From Erythrobacter tepidarius (GTDB lineage Bacteria; Pseudomonadota; Alphaproteobacteria; Sphingomonadales; Sphingomonadaceae), in assembly GCF_002155695.1 (NCBI RefSeq), contig NZ_MUYJ01000005.1, positions 62,001 to 126,000 of the forward strand: a stretch of DNA of 64,000 nt. Reading direction: 5' to 3'. The notes below the pieces were generated by a model, which saw only the letters and a program-made list of their open reading frames with translations, was not told the origin of the DNA and ran no database searches. Below are positions 53,281-62,011 of the stretch, piece by piece; position 1 is the first letter of the stretch, and every line of letters starts with the position of its first letter. The position numbers were made by a program, and so were the translations under genes.

Positions 53281-54756
53281 TTACTTCTCGTCCGGCAGCA
53301 GTTGCGGGCCGATTCTTGCGTCGGGGGCGGGAATGTCAACGGTGCGGGTTGATCTCGCCTGCGGGGCCGGGTCGCGATCCCAGTCGAAGATCCGGTCATG
53401 GACGCGCTCGTAATTGACCGCGGGATCGTAGAGCGGGCCGCCCGTGTCGAGGTTGAGATCGCGCGCTTCGGCGCGGCCCATCAGCGCCAGCAGATTGAAC
53501 CCGGCGACATAGGCGTTGCGCCGTGCCGTCACCAACTGGACGCGCGCTTGCAGCAATTCCTGTTCGGCATTGAGCACGTCGAGGATCTGGCGGTTGCCGA
53601 TCGAGTTTTCCGCCCGCACCCCTTCAAGGCTGAGCTCGGCCGCTTCGACCGCGGCCTGGGCGCTCTTGATCACCGCCTTGGCGGCCTGCCAGTTCGACCA
53701 GGTCGAGCGGGTTTCGGCGATGATCTGGCGTTCGGCGGCGATCACGTCCTCCAGCGCGGCGCTTTCGCGCGCGCCCGCCTGTCGCTGGCGCGCCGCCGGC
53801 CCCCCGCCCTGGAACAGCGGGATGGTGACCTGCACCCCGGCATTGGCGGTCTTTTCGCTCTGCGCGAACTGCGCTGCGACCGGGCCGCCGAGCGTGCCGA
53901 AGAAATCGCTGTATTGCCCGTTCACGAACACGCCCACCGTCGGCAGGCGGCCCGCCCCGGCGACCTTGGTATCGAAGCCGGCGGCCGCGGCGCGTTCCTT
54001 GGCGGCGATGAGGTTGGGGTTGTTCTCTAGCGCGGCGACGATCGCCTCGCCGACGGTTTCGGGCAGTCCGGGCAGCGGCGGCGGCGCCTCGAGCTCGCCC
54101 GGGGCCTTGCCGACCAGCCGGATATAGGTTTCGCGCGCGGCAATCAGGTTGGCCTGCGCGGCCTCCAGATCGCCCTCCGCCACCGCCAGGCGTGCGCGCG
54201 ACTGGGCGACGTCGGTGATGGTCAGATCGCCGATCTGGAAGCGGTCGCTGGTGGCTTCGAGATTGGTCTTGAGCACCGCGACATTGTTGGCTGCCAGCGC
54301 CGCCAGCGCTTCGGTGCGCAGCACGTCCATATAGGCCGCGACGACCTGGCTGAAGATCGTGCTTTCGGTGTTGCGCAGATCGGCCTGGCCGGCTTCGACC
54401 CGGTTCTTCGCGGCCCGCACGCCGTTGCGCACCGCACCGCCGGAATAGACCGGAACCAAGAGCTGTGCCTGAACGCCGAGATTGCGCTCGGGCGCGGTGA
54501 AGGAGTTGGCGGACTGCCGGATAAATTCGATGTGGGTGGCGTTGATGTTCACCGCGGGCAGGCCCGAAGCGCGCTGGATCGCCACGCCTTCGTCGGTGGC
54601 GCGCTGGCTGGCGCGCGCGGCTTCGAGCGTGGGGTTGGTTTTGTATGCCTCGACCAGCGCCTCGCGCAGGTTATCGGCCCCGGCGGGGGCTGCCAGCGCG
54701 AAGGCCAGCAGGCTCGCCGAACCGGCCAGCCATGAGGGGGCAGGCCTGCGGTTCAC
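53281..54756 (-). CDS. TolC family outer membrane channel protein
   Basis: A 491-residue outer membrane efflux or type I secretion channel. It has a signal peptide (WLAGSASLLAFALAAPAGA), then two OEP repeats with the helical hairpins LREALVEAYKTNPTLEAARASQRATDEGV and ALENNPNLIAAKERAAAAGFDTKVAGAGRLPTVGVF. The C-terminal part includes IGNRQILDVLNAEQELLQARVQL. The start is GTG at 54756, overlapping the pcm stop by 4 bases. It probably pairs with a resistance-nodulation or type I exporter encoded elsewhere. Confidence 0.93.
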   Translation of the reverse strand: MNRRPAPSWLAGSASLLAFALAAPAGADNLREALVEAYKTNPTLEAARASQRATDEGVAIQRASGLPAVNINATHIEFIRQSANSFTAPERNLGVQAQLLVPVYSGGAVRNGVRAAKNRVEAGQADLRNTESTIFSQVVAAYMDVLRTEALAALAANNVAVLKTNLEATSDRFQIGDLTITDVAQSRARLAVAEGDLEAAQANLIAARETYIRLVGKAPGELEAPPPLPGLPETVGEAIVAALENNPNLIAAKERAAAAGFDTKVAGAGRLPTVGVFVNGQYSDFFGTLGGPVAAQFAQSEKTANAGVQVTIPLFQGGGPAARQRQAGARESAALEDVIAAERQIIAETRSTWSNWQAAKAVIKSAQAAVEAAELSLEGVRAENSIGNRQILDVLNAEQELLQARVQLVTARRNAYVAGFNLLALMGRAEARDLNLDTGGPLYDPAVNYERVHDRIFDWDRDPAPQARSTRTVDIPAPDARIGPQLLPDEK

Positions 54757-55376
54757 GCGAAGGTCCAGCGCTTGGGCGCATCGAATGCGTGGAGCACCGG
54801 AATGCCCAGCTCCTCGACCGGATGAAGCGCCACCTTGCCGGCGACCTTGCGGCCGCGCGCAAGCCGCGTAACCTGGCGCAGCACCAGACCCGAAACGATC
54901 CGTCCGCCTTCGACCAGCCGGGCAGCGAGATTGTCCGGCAGGGTCTCGATCGCGCCATCGATCACGATCAGGGTGTATTCTTCCGCGCCGCTCGCCGTCG
55001 CGGCTTCGGCAGCGGGGATGCTCGTCAGGCTGGCGACCAGCGGGCGCAGCAGCTCGGCAAGGTAGCCGGTGCCGCCCTCGACCACCAGCACGCGGTCATC
55101 GCGGGCCGGCTGGGCTTCAAGCAGCAGCTTGCCATAGAACAGCGGCGCGGCGAGGTGGCCGCCGGAACCCTTGGCATCGCCAAGCGCAACCGCACGGTCG
55201 ATATAGGCCAGGGCGGCCTTGTCCGCAGGGAGGAAGTCCTCGCGCGGGACGGCCAGCATCCGCGCCAGCACATAGTCCTCGTTGACACCGCTGGTGCGCA
55301 ACTGGCTGTCGATCATCGCCCGGCGGGCCGTGCCGAAGTCGATCCTGGATTCACGGGTCATGGTAAGTTCGGTCAT
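54753..55376 (-). CDS. Protein-L-isoaspartate O-methyltransferase family protein, degenerate SAM site
   Basis: A 207-residue protein of the PCMT family by its N-terminal ARRAMIDSQLRTSGVNEDYVLARMLAVPREDFLPADKAALAYIDRAVALG. The SAM loop, normally LEIGTGSGYQAA, reads VVEGGTGYLAELL, so one turn is shortened, and the catalytic region is diverged. It may have lost methyltransferase activity. It is the first gene of pcm-tolC-popZ, with a strong inverted repeat 15 bases upstream of its ATG. Confidence 0.82.
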   Translation of the reverse strand: MTELTMTRESRIDFGTARRAMIDSQLRTSGVNEDYVLARMLAVPREDFLPADKAALAYIDRAVALGDAKGSGGHLAAPLFYGKLLLEAQPARDDRVLVVEGGTGYLAELLRPLVASLTSIPAAEAATASGAEEYTLIVIDGAIETLPDNLAARLVEGGRIVSGLVLRQVTRLARGRKVAGKVALHPVEELGIPVLHAFDAPKRWTFA

Positions 55377-55390
55377 CTCTGCTCCGCAAG

Positions 55391-55412
55391 CTGTATTAGT
55401 TGAGCAATACAG
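55391..55412. promoter_or_regulatory. Inverted repeat upstream of the pcm-tolC-popZ operon
   Basis: CTGTATT-N8-AATACAG: perfect 7-bp arms with an 8-base spacer, ending 15 bases before the pcm start codon on the minus strand. The core and spacer match 22641-22666. A TetR/AcrR-type operator controlling efflux channel expression is plausible. Confidence 0.5.
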
Positions 55413-55581
55413 CCCGTCAACCCCTCCTTAGACGCGCCCGCCGCGCCTTCCAAGGTCTTTGCGACGTTTCGCGTCCGCGGTCGCGGCTGCATCATTCGGG
55501 CTTTGACCTCGCTCGCCAGCGGTGCTTAGGGAAGCGCAAGAGCAAGCGGGATTCTAATCGACTTACGCAGGGATGGGTTCG

Positions 55582-56997
55582 ATGAGTGACATGATGGGCA
55601 ACGGGCAGGATGTGCGGATCGAAACCGATTCGCTCGGGGAAGTGGCGGTTCCGGCGCATGTCCACTGGGGTGCGCAGACGCAGCGTTCGATTGTCAATTT
55701 CCCGATCGGCGGCGAACGCATGCCGCCCGCGCTGGTGCGTGCGCTGGGCATCCAGAAGCTGGCGGCGGCCAAGGCCAACATGAAGCTCGGCGTGCTCGAT
55801 CCCAAGCTCGGCGAGGCGATCGTGCAGGCCGCGCGCGAGGTGATCGACGGCACGCTGGCCGACCAGTTCCCGCTGGTGGTGTGGCAGACCGGTTCGGGCA
55901 CCCAGTCGAACATGAACGCCAACGAGGTGATCGCCAGCCGGGCGAACGAGATTCTCACCGGCAAGAGGGGCGGCAAGAGCCCCGTCCACCCCAATGACCA
56001 TTGCAACATGGGGCAGTCCTCCAACGATACCTTCCCCACCGCGATGCATATCGCCGTCGCGCACGAGGCGATCACCCATCTGATCCCTGCGCTCAGGAAG
56101 CTCCATGGCGCGCTCGCTGCCAAGGCGCAGGAGTTCGCCGGGATCGTCAAGATCGGCCGCACCCACCTGCAAGATGCCACCCCGATGACGCTGGGGCAGG
56201 AATTCTCGGGCTATGCCAAGCAAATCGAAAACGGCATCGCCCGCGTCGAGGCGACGCTGCCGCGCGTGCTCGAGCTGGCACAGGGCGGCACCGCCGTCGG
56301 CACCGGGATCAACGCCAAGGTCGGCTTCGATGTCGCCTTCGCCGCCGAAGTCGCGGCCGAGACCGGCCATGCCTTCGTCACCGCGCCCAACAAGTTCGAG
56401 GCGCTTGCCGCGCATGACGCGATGGTCGAGATTTCGGGCGCATTGAACGTGCTCGCCGTCAGCCTGATGAAGATTGCCAATGATATCCGCCTGCTCGGAT
56501 CCGGCCCCCGCTCGGGCCTCGGCGAGTTGAGCCTGCCGGCCAATGAGCCGGGGTCCTCGATCATGCCGGGCAAGGTCAACCCCACCCAATGCGAGGCGAT
56601 GACGATGGTCTGCGCGCAGGTGATGGGCAACAACACCACCGTCACCGTGGCCGGATCGCATGGCCATCTCGAGCTCAATGTGTTCAAGCCGGTGATCGTT
56701 TATAACGTGCTGCAGTCGATCAAGCTCATGGGCGATGCGGCCCATGCCTTCACCGACAATTGCGTGGTGGGGATCGAGGCGAACCAGGCCCGCATCACCC
56801 AATTGCTCAACGAAAGCCTGATGCTGGTGACCGCGCTCAACCCGCACATCGGATATGACAACGCCGCCAAGATCGCCAAGAAGGCCCACGCCGAAGGCAC
56901 CACGCTCAAGGCGGCCGCGCTCGAGCTTGGCCTGCTGACCGAAGAGCAGTTCGCGGCATGGGTGGTGCCCACCGACATGATCAAGCCCCGGGATTGA
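55582..56997 (+). CDS. fumC: Class II fumarate hydratase
   Basis: A 471-residue iron-independent fumarase of the TCA cycle. The substrate loop [17 protein letters not shown], the [23 protein letters not shown] region (catalytic histidine area) and the signature [17 protein letters not shown] are complete. The ATG at 55582 has AGGGA upstream at good distance; the ATG at 55573 abuts it and is less likely. It diverges from pcm. Confidence 0.96.
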   Translation: MSDMMGNGQDVRIETDSLGEVAVPAHVHWGAQTQRSIVNFPIGGERMPPALVRALGIQKLAAAKANMKLGVLDPKLGEAIVQAAREVIDGTLADQFPLVVWQTGSGTQSNMNANEVIASRANEILTGKRGGKSPVHPNDHCNMGQSSNDTFPTAMHIAVAHEAITHLIPALRKLHGALAAKAQEFAGIVKIGRTHLQDATPMTLGQEFSGYAKQIENGIARVEATLPRVLELAQGGTAVGTGINAKVGFDVAFAAEVAAETGHAFVTAPNKFEALAAHDAMVEISGALNVLAVSLMKIANDIRLLGSGPRSGLGELSLPANEPGSSIMPGKVNPTQCEAMTMVCAQVMGNNTTVTVAGSHGHLELNVFKPVIVYNVLQSIKLMGDAAHAFTDNCVVGIEANQARITQLLNESLMLVTALNPHIGYDNAAKIAKKAHAEGTTLKAAALELGLLTEEQFAAWVVPTDMIKPRD

Positions 56998-57136
56998 TGC
57001 TGCCGATGCCGGCGGCAGGTGGCCCGATCGCCGCTGGACAGCCGTCCATCATTCGACCAAGGCGCGAGTCTGGCCGACGACAAGCGCCCGCGCCGGTAGC
57101 CATCGCTCCGCCGGCGCGGTATCGCTTGCCGGCATA

Positions 57137-58399
57137 ATGACCGCGCCGCATATCCCCGATCCCGCCCCCGCCCCGGCGGGCGTGACCGTGCCCTTCCGCA
57201 CGGTGCTGTTCTCGATGGTGGTGCTGTGGGCGACCTATTTCATCCTCACCACGGTGCGCAGCCTGGTGATGGACTTCGAGTTGCAGTTCGAGCTTGGCTG
57301 GCGGCGCCTGGTGGTGACAGCGGTCGGGATCGCCTTCACGATGGTGCTGTGGCTGCTGTTGCGCCTGGTCGACAGCCGCCCGCTGTGGATCAAGATCTTC
57401 GCCGCGATCATGCTGGCCATGCCGATCGCGCTGGCGATCGGGCAGATCAATTACATCGTGTTCAAGGACATGGGGGTGGCGCAGGAGCAGGCCTATGCCC
57501 GCAAGTACAACCTGAACCTGCGCCGCGATGAAAGCGGCAACCTGCTGATCGATGTGCCGGCGCGCCCGGTCGGTCCGGCCGGCGAGCCCGCGCGGGCCGG
57601 TGACAAGACGGCGGGTTCGCAGAGCATCGTGATCGCGCCGGCGGAAACCCATGCCGACTTCTGGCGCAAGCTGCTCGACGTGGCGCTGGGGCGCTACTTT
57701 CTCTTGCTGGCCTGGGCATCGACCTATTTCGCCCTGCTCGCGGGCGTGCAGGCCCGCGCGGCGCAGCGCCGCGAGGAGCAGTTCCGTTCCGCCGCCAAGG
57801 CGGCCGAGCTGCGCTCCCTGCGCTATCAGGTGAACCCGCATTTCCTGTTCAACACGCTCAATTCGCTCTCGGCGCTGGTGATGACCGGCAAGGTCGAGCG
57901 GGCCGAGAAGATGATCCAGACGATCAGCCGCTTCTATCGCCACAGCCTCGCCAACGAGCCGACCGCTGACGTTGCCCTGCGCGACGAGTTCGATCTCCAG
58001 AGGCTCTATCTCGACATCGAGGCGGTGCGCTTTCCCAAGCGGCTGGTGTGCGTCTTCGATCTGCCCCGCGATCTCGAGGATGCGCGGGTGCCAGGGATGA
58101 TCCTCCAGCCGCTGGTCGAGAATTCGGTCAAATACGCCATTTCCGCGGTTGCCCGTCCGGTCACCATCAGGCTGGCCGCGCGCGAGGAGTTCGATCGGCT
58201 GGTGATCACTGTCAGTGATGACGGCCCGGGCGTGCCGCAGGGGGCCAACCACGGCTTCGGCATCGGCCTGGCCAATGTCCGCGACCGGCTCGAGGCGCGC
58301 TTCGGCCCCGATATCGGCTTCACCTCGGCCCCCGTGCCGGGCGGCTACCGCACCGAGATCCGCATTCCCCTCACGCGAAACACGACCCGCCATGACTGA
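57137..58399 (+). CDS. LytS/YehU-type sensor histidine kinase
   Basis: A 420-residue membrane kinase with four hydrophobic segments in the first 215 residues and a periplasmic loop of about 75 residues between the third and fourth. The His_kinase domain has RYQVNPHFLFNTLNSLSALVM (phosphoacceptor histidine) and the ATPase domain has LQPLVENSVKYAI, VSDDGPGVPQG and GIGLANVRDRLEARFG. The stop overlaps the next gene, a LytTR regulator, which is its obvious partner. Confidence 0.93.
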   Translation: MTAPHIPDPAPAPAGVTVPFRTVLFSMVVLWATYFILTTVRSLVMDFELQFELGWRRLVVTAVGIAFTMVLWLLLRLVDSRPLWIKIFAAIMLAMPIALAIGQINYIVFKDMGVAQEQAYARKYNLNLRRDESGNLLIDVPARPVGPAGEPARAGDKTAGSQSIVIAPAETHADFWRKLLDVALGRYFLLLAWASTYFALLAGVQARAAQRREEQFRSAAKAAELRSLRYQVNPHFLFNTLNSLSALVMTGKVERAEKMIQTISRFYRHSLANEPTADVALRDEFDLQRLYLDIEAVRFPKRLVCVFDLPRDLEDARVPGMILQPLVENSVKYAISAVARPVTIRLAAREEFDRLVITVSDDGPGVPQGANHGFGIGLANVRDRLEARFGPDIGFTSAPVPGGYRTEIRIPLTRNTTRHD

Positions 58400-59303
58400 C
58401 ACCCGGACCGAAACCACCGCGCTTAGAACCCTGATTGTCGATGATGAACCGCTCGCGGTCGAACGCGTGCAGGTGATCTGCGCTGAGATCCCCAGCGTGC
58501 GCGTGGTCGGCACCGCGAGCGACGGCGCCGCCGCCCTGCGCCTGGCCGAAAAGCTCGAACCCGATCTGGTGCTGCTCGACATGACCATGCCCGAGCTGGA
58601 CGGCCTCGGCGTGGCCCGCAAGCTGGCCGAGCAGGAACAGGCACCGGTGGTGATTTTCGTCACCGCGCATGATCATTTCGCGGTCGAGGCCTTCGACTGC
58701 GAGGCGGTCGATTACGTGCTCAAGCCTGTCGCCGCCGACCGGCTCGAACGGGCGATCGAGCGCGCGCTCGCCCGCCGCGGCCAGCGTCGCCAGAAAACCA
58801 GCCGCTATCTCGACGAGCTATGGGTGCCGCACCGCTCCGAACTGCTGCGGATCGCGGTGAGCGAGGTGCACCAGATCGACGCCGAGCGCGATTACGTGCG
58901 CCTGCATGTCGGCAGCGAGGATAGCCCGCGCTCCTATCTCCTGCTCCAGACCATCGCCGGGCTGGAGGCGCGGCTCGATCCCGAGGAATTCATCCGAATC
59001 CATCGCTCCACCATCCTGCGGCGCGACAATATCCGCGGCCTGCGGCACGACGGGCTCGGGGTGTGGTCGGTGGAACTGCAGAACGGCAAGGCCCTGCGCA
59101 TTGGCCGCACCTATCTTGCCCGCGTCAAGGCGATGGCCGGACGGTTGGGGGGGGGGGCGGGAGGCCTGCGCCACCGAAGGCGGCTACAAAAAAAGGCCCG
59201 AACCCCAGGGACTGAAAGGGTTCGGGCCATAACGGCTGCACCGCGGAGTTGGTGCGCCTGGGACATTGCGCGGTTCAGCCGCCGCGCTGCCGGTCTCCGG
59301 TGA
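58392..59303 (+). CDS. LytTR family response regulator, C-terminus uncertain (poly-G tract)
   Basis: A two-domain response regulator. The receiver has TLIVDDEPLAVERV, the phosphoacceptor D63 in LVLLDMTMPELDG and the lysine in VDYVLKPVAADR. The LytTR DNA-binding domain contains VHQIDAERDYVRLHVG, FIRIHRSTILRRDNI and LRIGRTYLARVKAMAGRL. The domain should end near 59146. As read, the frame continues for about 50 residues through an 11-G run (59147-59157) and a terminator hairpin into the opposite UrcA gene. The natural C-terminus may be shorter or in another frame. The ATG at 58392 overlaps the kinase stop. Confidence 0.88.
   Translation: MTDTRTETTALRTLIVDDEPLAVERVQVICAEIPSVRVVGTASDGAAALRLAEKLEPDLVLLDMTMPELDGLGVARKLAEQEQAPVVIFVTAHDHFAVEAFDCEAVDYVLKPVAADRLERAIERALARRGQRRQKTSRYLDELWVPHRSELLRIAVSEVHQIDAERDYVRLHVGSEDSPRSYLLLQTIAGLEARLDPEEFIRIHRSTILRRDNIRGLRHDGLGVWSVELQNGKALRIGRTYLARVKAMAGRLGGGAGGLRHRRRLQKKARTPGTERVRAITAAPRSWCAWDIARFSRRAAGLR
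59147..59157 (+). repeat. Homopolymer of 11 G at the end of the LytTR gene
   Basis: Eleven consecutive G directly after the LytTR domain codons. A length change of one base would switch the frame: with 10 G the stop would be at about 59232; with 12 G it would fall in the hairpin loop near 59213. Either a slippage-prone tract or a consensus error. Confidence 0.85.
59188..59228 (-). terminator. Strong Rho-independent terminator for the UrcA gene
   Basis: On the minus strand GGCCCGAACCC pairs with GGGTTCGGGCC (11 bp) and is followed by seven T. It lies 47 bases beyond the UrcA stop codon. It lacks a T-run on the plus strand, so it mainly serves the minus strand. Confidence 0.9.
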
Positions 59304-59583
59304 TCACCGCGACCTGCTGGCGGGCATCGGCACGGGCCTTGGCAAGGCAGTCACGGCGTTCCTGGGTCAGCACGCGTGAGCCGGTGACCGGGCTGTCGGC
59401 GCGGCATACGGTGCGTGCGGCGCGCTCGATGCGGTTGTCGAGTGCCTTCTGGCCCGCCGCGGTGGCGAGATTGATGTCGCTGATCGGGACGCGCAGCGAC
59501 ATCTGCTCGACTGGCTGGGCAAAGGCAGGGGCGGCGGCGCAGACGAGGCCGAGCGCGGCGCCTGCAAGGGCAAGGGTCTTCAT
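59275..59583 (-). CDS. UrcA family protein
   Basis: A 102-residue exported protein: signal peptide (LALAGAALGLVCAAAPAFAQ), then VPISDINLATAAGQKALDNRIERAARTVCR and a second conserved cysteine in RRDCLAKARADA. These features define the UrcA family of small periplasmic proteins in Sphingomonadales and Caulobacterales, of unknown function. The two cysteines likely form a disulfide. The ATG at 59583 is 6 bases from GGAGG, whereas the ATG at 59589 abuts it. Confidence 0.87.
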   Translation of the reverse strand: MKTLALAGAALGLVCAAAPAFAQPVEQMSLRVPISDINLATAAGQKALDNRIERAARTVCRADSPVTGSRVLTQERRDCLAKARADARQQVAVITGDRQRGG

Positions 59584-59809
59584 GGTCATCCTCCATCGGC
59601 AGGCGGCCTGTGATCGGGCGGGGTGCCGATCCGGGGTTGCCAGGCTGGCTGCCGAACCATGGAATAGGCCGATTCGGGCGGCGCTTCAGCCTAAGGTCGA
59701 TCAACCCCGCTCTACCCTTCGACCGGCGGATCAGGCCCCGGACGGACAGCGCGAAGCGGGCGACAAATGGCGGTTTCCAATCGACCGGCGCAGCGCCATA
59801 CTGACGAGG

Positions 59810-60082
59810 ATGGGATGGTCGACGATCGTGATTTTTGTGCTGGGCGTCGGCAACTTCGCGCTCAACCGGGCGGTGTTCAAAAGCGGTCACCCGATGCTTG
59901 CGCGCTTGCCGCAAGCGAGTCGGCGGCTCGGCGATCGCGCCGCGCTGCTGACCGAATTCGTGGTGCTGTTCTTCGCGCTGCTGCTGTCGGTGAGAGGGTG
60001 GCCGAGTTTTGCCTGGGCCTATCTCGCCTACACCGCCTTCAACGCGCTCGCCGCATGGCTGATCGTTGGGCGCAGGATCTGA
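59810..60082 (+). CDS. Small membrane protein of unknown function
   Basis: A 90-residue protein with three hydrophobic segments (IVIFVLGVGNFAL, ALLTEFVVLFFALLLSV and FAWAYLAYTAFNALAAWLIV). No named domain is recognised. The ATG at 59810 is the first reasonable start; the open frame goes back to 59249 but overlaps UrcA. Its stop is 10 bases before the phosphoesterase gene, suggesting one operon. Confidence 0.65.
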   Translation: MGWSTIVIFVLGVGNFALNRAVFKSGHPMLARLPQASRRLGDRAALLTEFVVLFFALLLSVRGWPSFAWAYLAYTAFNALAAWLIVGRRI

Positions 60083-60092
60083 GGCGCAGCGC

Positions 60093-60845
60093 ATGACCAC
60101 CCGCCTGTTCCATATCAGCGACGTGCATTTCGGGGCGGAAGATCGCGCCGCGCTCGATGCCGTGGCCCGCGCCGTGGCGGACGAGCGGCCCGATGCGGTG
60201 GTTTGCACCGGTGATCTGACCCAGCGCGCCAAACATGCCGAATATGCCCGCGCGCAGGAATGGTTCGCCTCGCTCGGCGTGCCGGTGGTGCTGGAGCCGG
60301 GCAATCACGACATGCCCTATTACAACCCGTGGGAGCGTTTCACCGATCCCTTCCGGCGCTACAACCGGCTGCGCGCGGCGGTGCAGCGGCGTTTTGCCTC
60401 GGATGACGTGGTGCTGGTGCCGTTGCGCACGACGGTGCGTGCGCAGACCCGCTTTCCGTGGTCGGACGGGGTGATCCGTTCCGCCGCCCTTGCCGACACG
60501 CTGGCGCGGCTGGAGGCGTTGAAGGGCGATCCGCGCACCATCATCGTTACCGCGCACCATCCGCTGCTCGCCAAGGAGGATGACCGTGCGAATCCCACCA
60601 TCGGCGGGGATGCAGCCTTTGCCGCGATCGCGGCGGCGGGTGCGCACGCGGTGATGTCGGGCCATGTCCATGTCCCCTTCGACGAAATCCGCGTGCGGGA
60701 CGGGAGGGCGCTGCGGATGATCGGCGCGGGCACGCTTTCCACCCGATTGCGGCACGGCGCGCCAGCCTCGTGGCGGGTGATCACCTGCGAGCCCGGCGGG
60801 GTGGTCTCCAGCGAGCTGCGGCTGGTTTGCGCTCGCGCGCCCTGA
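60093..60845 (+). CDS. Calcineurin-like metallophosphoesterase
   Basis: A 250-residue phosphoesterase with all metal motifs: LFHISDVHFG, CTGDLTQRAKHAEY, EPGNHDMPYYN, VTAHHPLLA and SGHVHVPF. The pattern is close to the CpdA/Icc class III phosphodiesterase group, so cyclic nucleotide or another phosphodiester could be the substrate; this is not certain. Its 3' end directly abuts an IS3-type remnant, so the last residues may not be original. Confidence 0.88.
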   Translation: MTTRLFHISDVHFGAEDRAALDAVARAVADERPDAVVCTGDLTQRAKHAEYARAQEWFASLGVPVVLEPGNHDMPYYNPWERFTDPFRRYNRLRAAVQRRFASDDVVLVPLRTTVRAQTRFPWSDGVIRSAALADTLARLEALKGDPRTIIVTAHHPLLAKEDDRANPTIGGDAAFAAIAAAGAHAVMSGHVHVPFDEIRVRDGRALRMIGAGTLSTRLRHGAPASWRVITCEPGGVVSSELRLVCARAP

Positions 60846-61050
60846 CATCGTCAGGCCGACGAGTGACATGACGCACCATGGTCCAGGCCGCGCCCAGCAC
60901 CGCGCAGGCCCGAGGCTGGCTCACCCCGAAAACCTCCCGGCGATGAGCCACCGCTTGCCGCATGGCACGGAGCGCCAGCATTTTCTTGCTCGGGTCAGCC
61001 GCGCGTTCACCTGTTCCGCTTCACTCGTCCGTCTCCTCATCGGCACCGGA
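60829..61050 (-). pseudogene. IS3-family transposase remnant
   Basis: On the minus strand a fragment from 60981 reads VAHRREVFGVSQPRACAVLG then TRRPDDVRARER, matching the start of IS3-family OrfB, where the usual text is GVSERRACRVLG and RRPDD. Just upstream, in another frame, EAEQVNARLTRARK resembles the end of OrfA. The catalytic DDE domain is absent and no terminal inverted repeats were seen. A decayed remnant. Confidence 0.6.
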
Positions 61051-61110
61051 CCCTGCTTATCGCCGGAGGAAATCTGACGGCTCAGACCAGCGCGGGGTCG
61101 AGCCGACGTT

Positions 61111-61473
61111 TCAACCACCGCATTCAAGAACGACAAGCAGCACGCCCGAGAAATCGACGAAAAGCAGCATCGCTCGATATTGCCGGTACTTGGCGGCCGC
61201 CTTCTCCAGCGCACCTTCTATGAACTCGCTCCCGCGGTCAGGCTCGACCTCGAGGAAGGCGGCCTCATGGACGATCTCCAAGCCGTTCTCCGCAGCGTAG
61301 CGATGGATCAAGGCCCTTTGGCACCGGATGGTGCGGCTGGCCTGAGCGGCGCGCTCGATATCTTCCGGCAGCTTGGCAAAGCCTGCCCATGGCACTGGGA
61401 GGGTCCAGTAAAATCCGACTGCCTTGCGCTTCAAATCGCTTGATCTCCTGCGAGCCTGGAAAATCCCGAGCAC
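61111..61473 (-). CDS. Truncated recombinase-like protein
   Basis: A 120-residue reading frame. The text KAVGFYWTLPVPWAGFAKLPEDIERAAQASRTIRCQRALIHRYAAENGLEIVHEAAFLEVEPDRGSEFIEGALEKAAAKYRQYRAMLLFVDFS follows the layout of a serine-recombinase N-terminal domain (QRALIHRYAAENGLEIV, then a family-typical acidic stretch), but the catalytic serine position is not evident and the protein stops where homologues continue. It diverges from the phosphatase fragment at 61557. Likely a broken or degenerate gene; the recombinase link is by pattern only. Confidence 0.45.
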   Translation of the reverse strand: MLGIFQARRRSSDLKRKAVGFYWTLPVPWAGFAKLPEDIERAAQASRTIRCQRALIHRYAAENGLEIVHEAAFLEVEPDRGSEFIEGALEKAAAKYRQYRAMLLFVDFSGVLLVVLECGG

Positions 61474-61556
61474 CCCGCACCCGGCCCATCTCCAATGATA
61501 GTCGTCCTTACCACAAAAGGCCCGCCGAGAGCGGTTTTTGCGATGGAGGAAAGCAC

Positions 61557-61934
61557 ATGAGAACCAGCCGCACCCACCCCCTGCAGATCGCCGCTATTCA
61601 GCCCCAGCAGGGCTTCGGCAAGATCGGTATCACCTTCTGCCCCGGTAAGAAGCAACCCGGGGCCATGACAGGCGGCAGGGACCGCGATCTCGGCATTGAT
61701 CTCGATGCAGTGCAAGCCTTCGGTGCGGCAGCCGTCCTTACCCTGATCGAGGAGCACGAGATGCGTGCTCTGGGCGTGGAGGGCCTCGGCACGCAGGTGG
61801 CGGCGCGGCACATGGACTGGCTGCATCTGCCGATCCGTGATGTGCCGCGTCATGAACCAAAGTACGAGCGGCTAATCCACCACTCCAAGGCACCCAAACC
61901 GAAAAGCCCTAACGACCATGGACGCCATTCATAA
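61557..61934 (+). pseudogene. N-terminal fragment of a CDKN3-like tyrosine/dual-specificity phosphatase
   Basis: A 125-residue frame with HPLQIAAIQPQQGFGKIGITFCPGKKQPGAMTGGRDRDLGIDLDAVQAFGAAAVLTLIEEHEMRALGVEGLGTQVAARHMDWLHLPIRDVP, the conserved N-terminal half of bacterial CDKN3-like phosphatases. After DVP it becomes unrelated sequence (PKYERLIHHSKAPKPKS), and the catalytic HC-x5-R loop is missing. GGAGG stands 9 bases before the ATG, so it may still be translated. Lies beside tRNA-Lys with the recombinase-like fragment. Confidence 0.6.
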
Positions 61935-62011
61935 TTGGATGGCGACGGGCACCCCATCGAGACCCGGCGACGCAGCCGCGCCGGGATTATCAAATCAAGC
62001 CATTGCGAAAA

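Noticed and set aside
55492..56889. 465-residue minus-strand frame opposite fumC
   Set aside because: Shadow of fumC on the reverse strand; no conserved motif.
58204..58218. Palindrome ATCACTG-T-CAGTGAT inside the histidine kinase gene
   Set aside because: It encodes the conserved ITVSD segment before the G box; coincidence of codons is the simpler explanation.
56981..58663. 560-residue minus-strand open frame opposite the LytS kinase
   Set aside because: Low-complexity histidine/glutamine/arginine-rich translation typical of antisense frames; the plus-strand kinase is unambiguous.
60781..60981. A 66-residue intact gene on the minus strand
   Set aside because: Only the first 50 residues resemble IS3 OrfB; the rest is antisense to the phosphoesterase. 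Treated as part of a transposase remnant.
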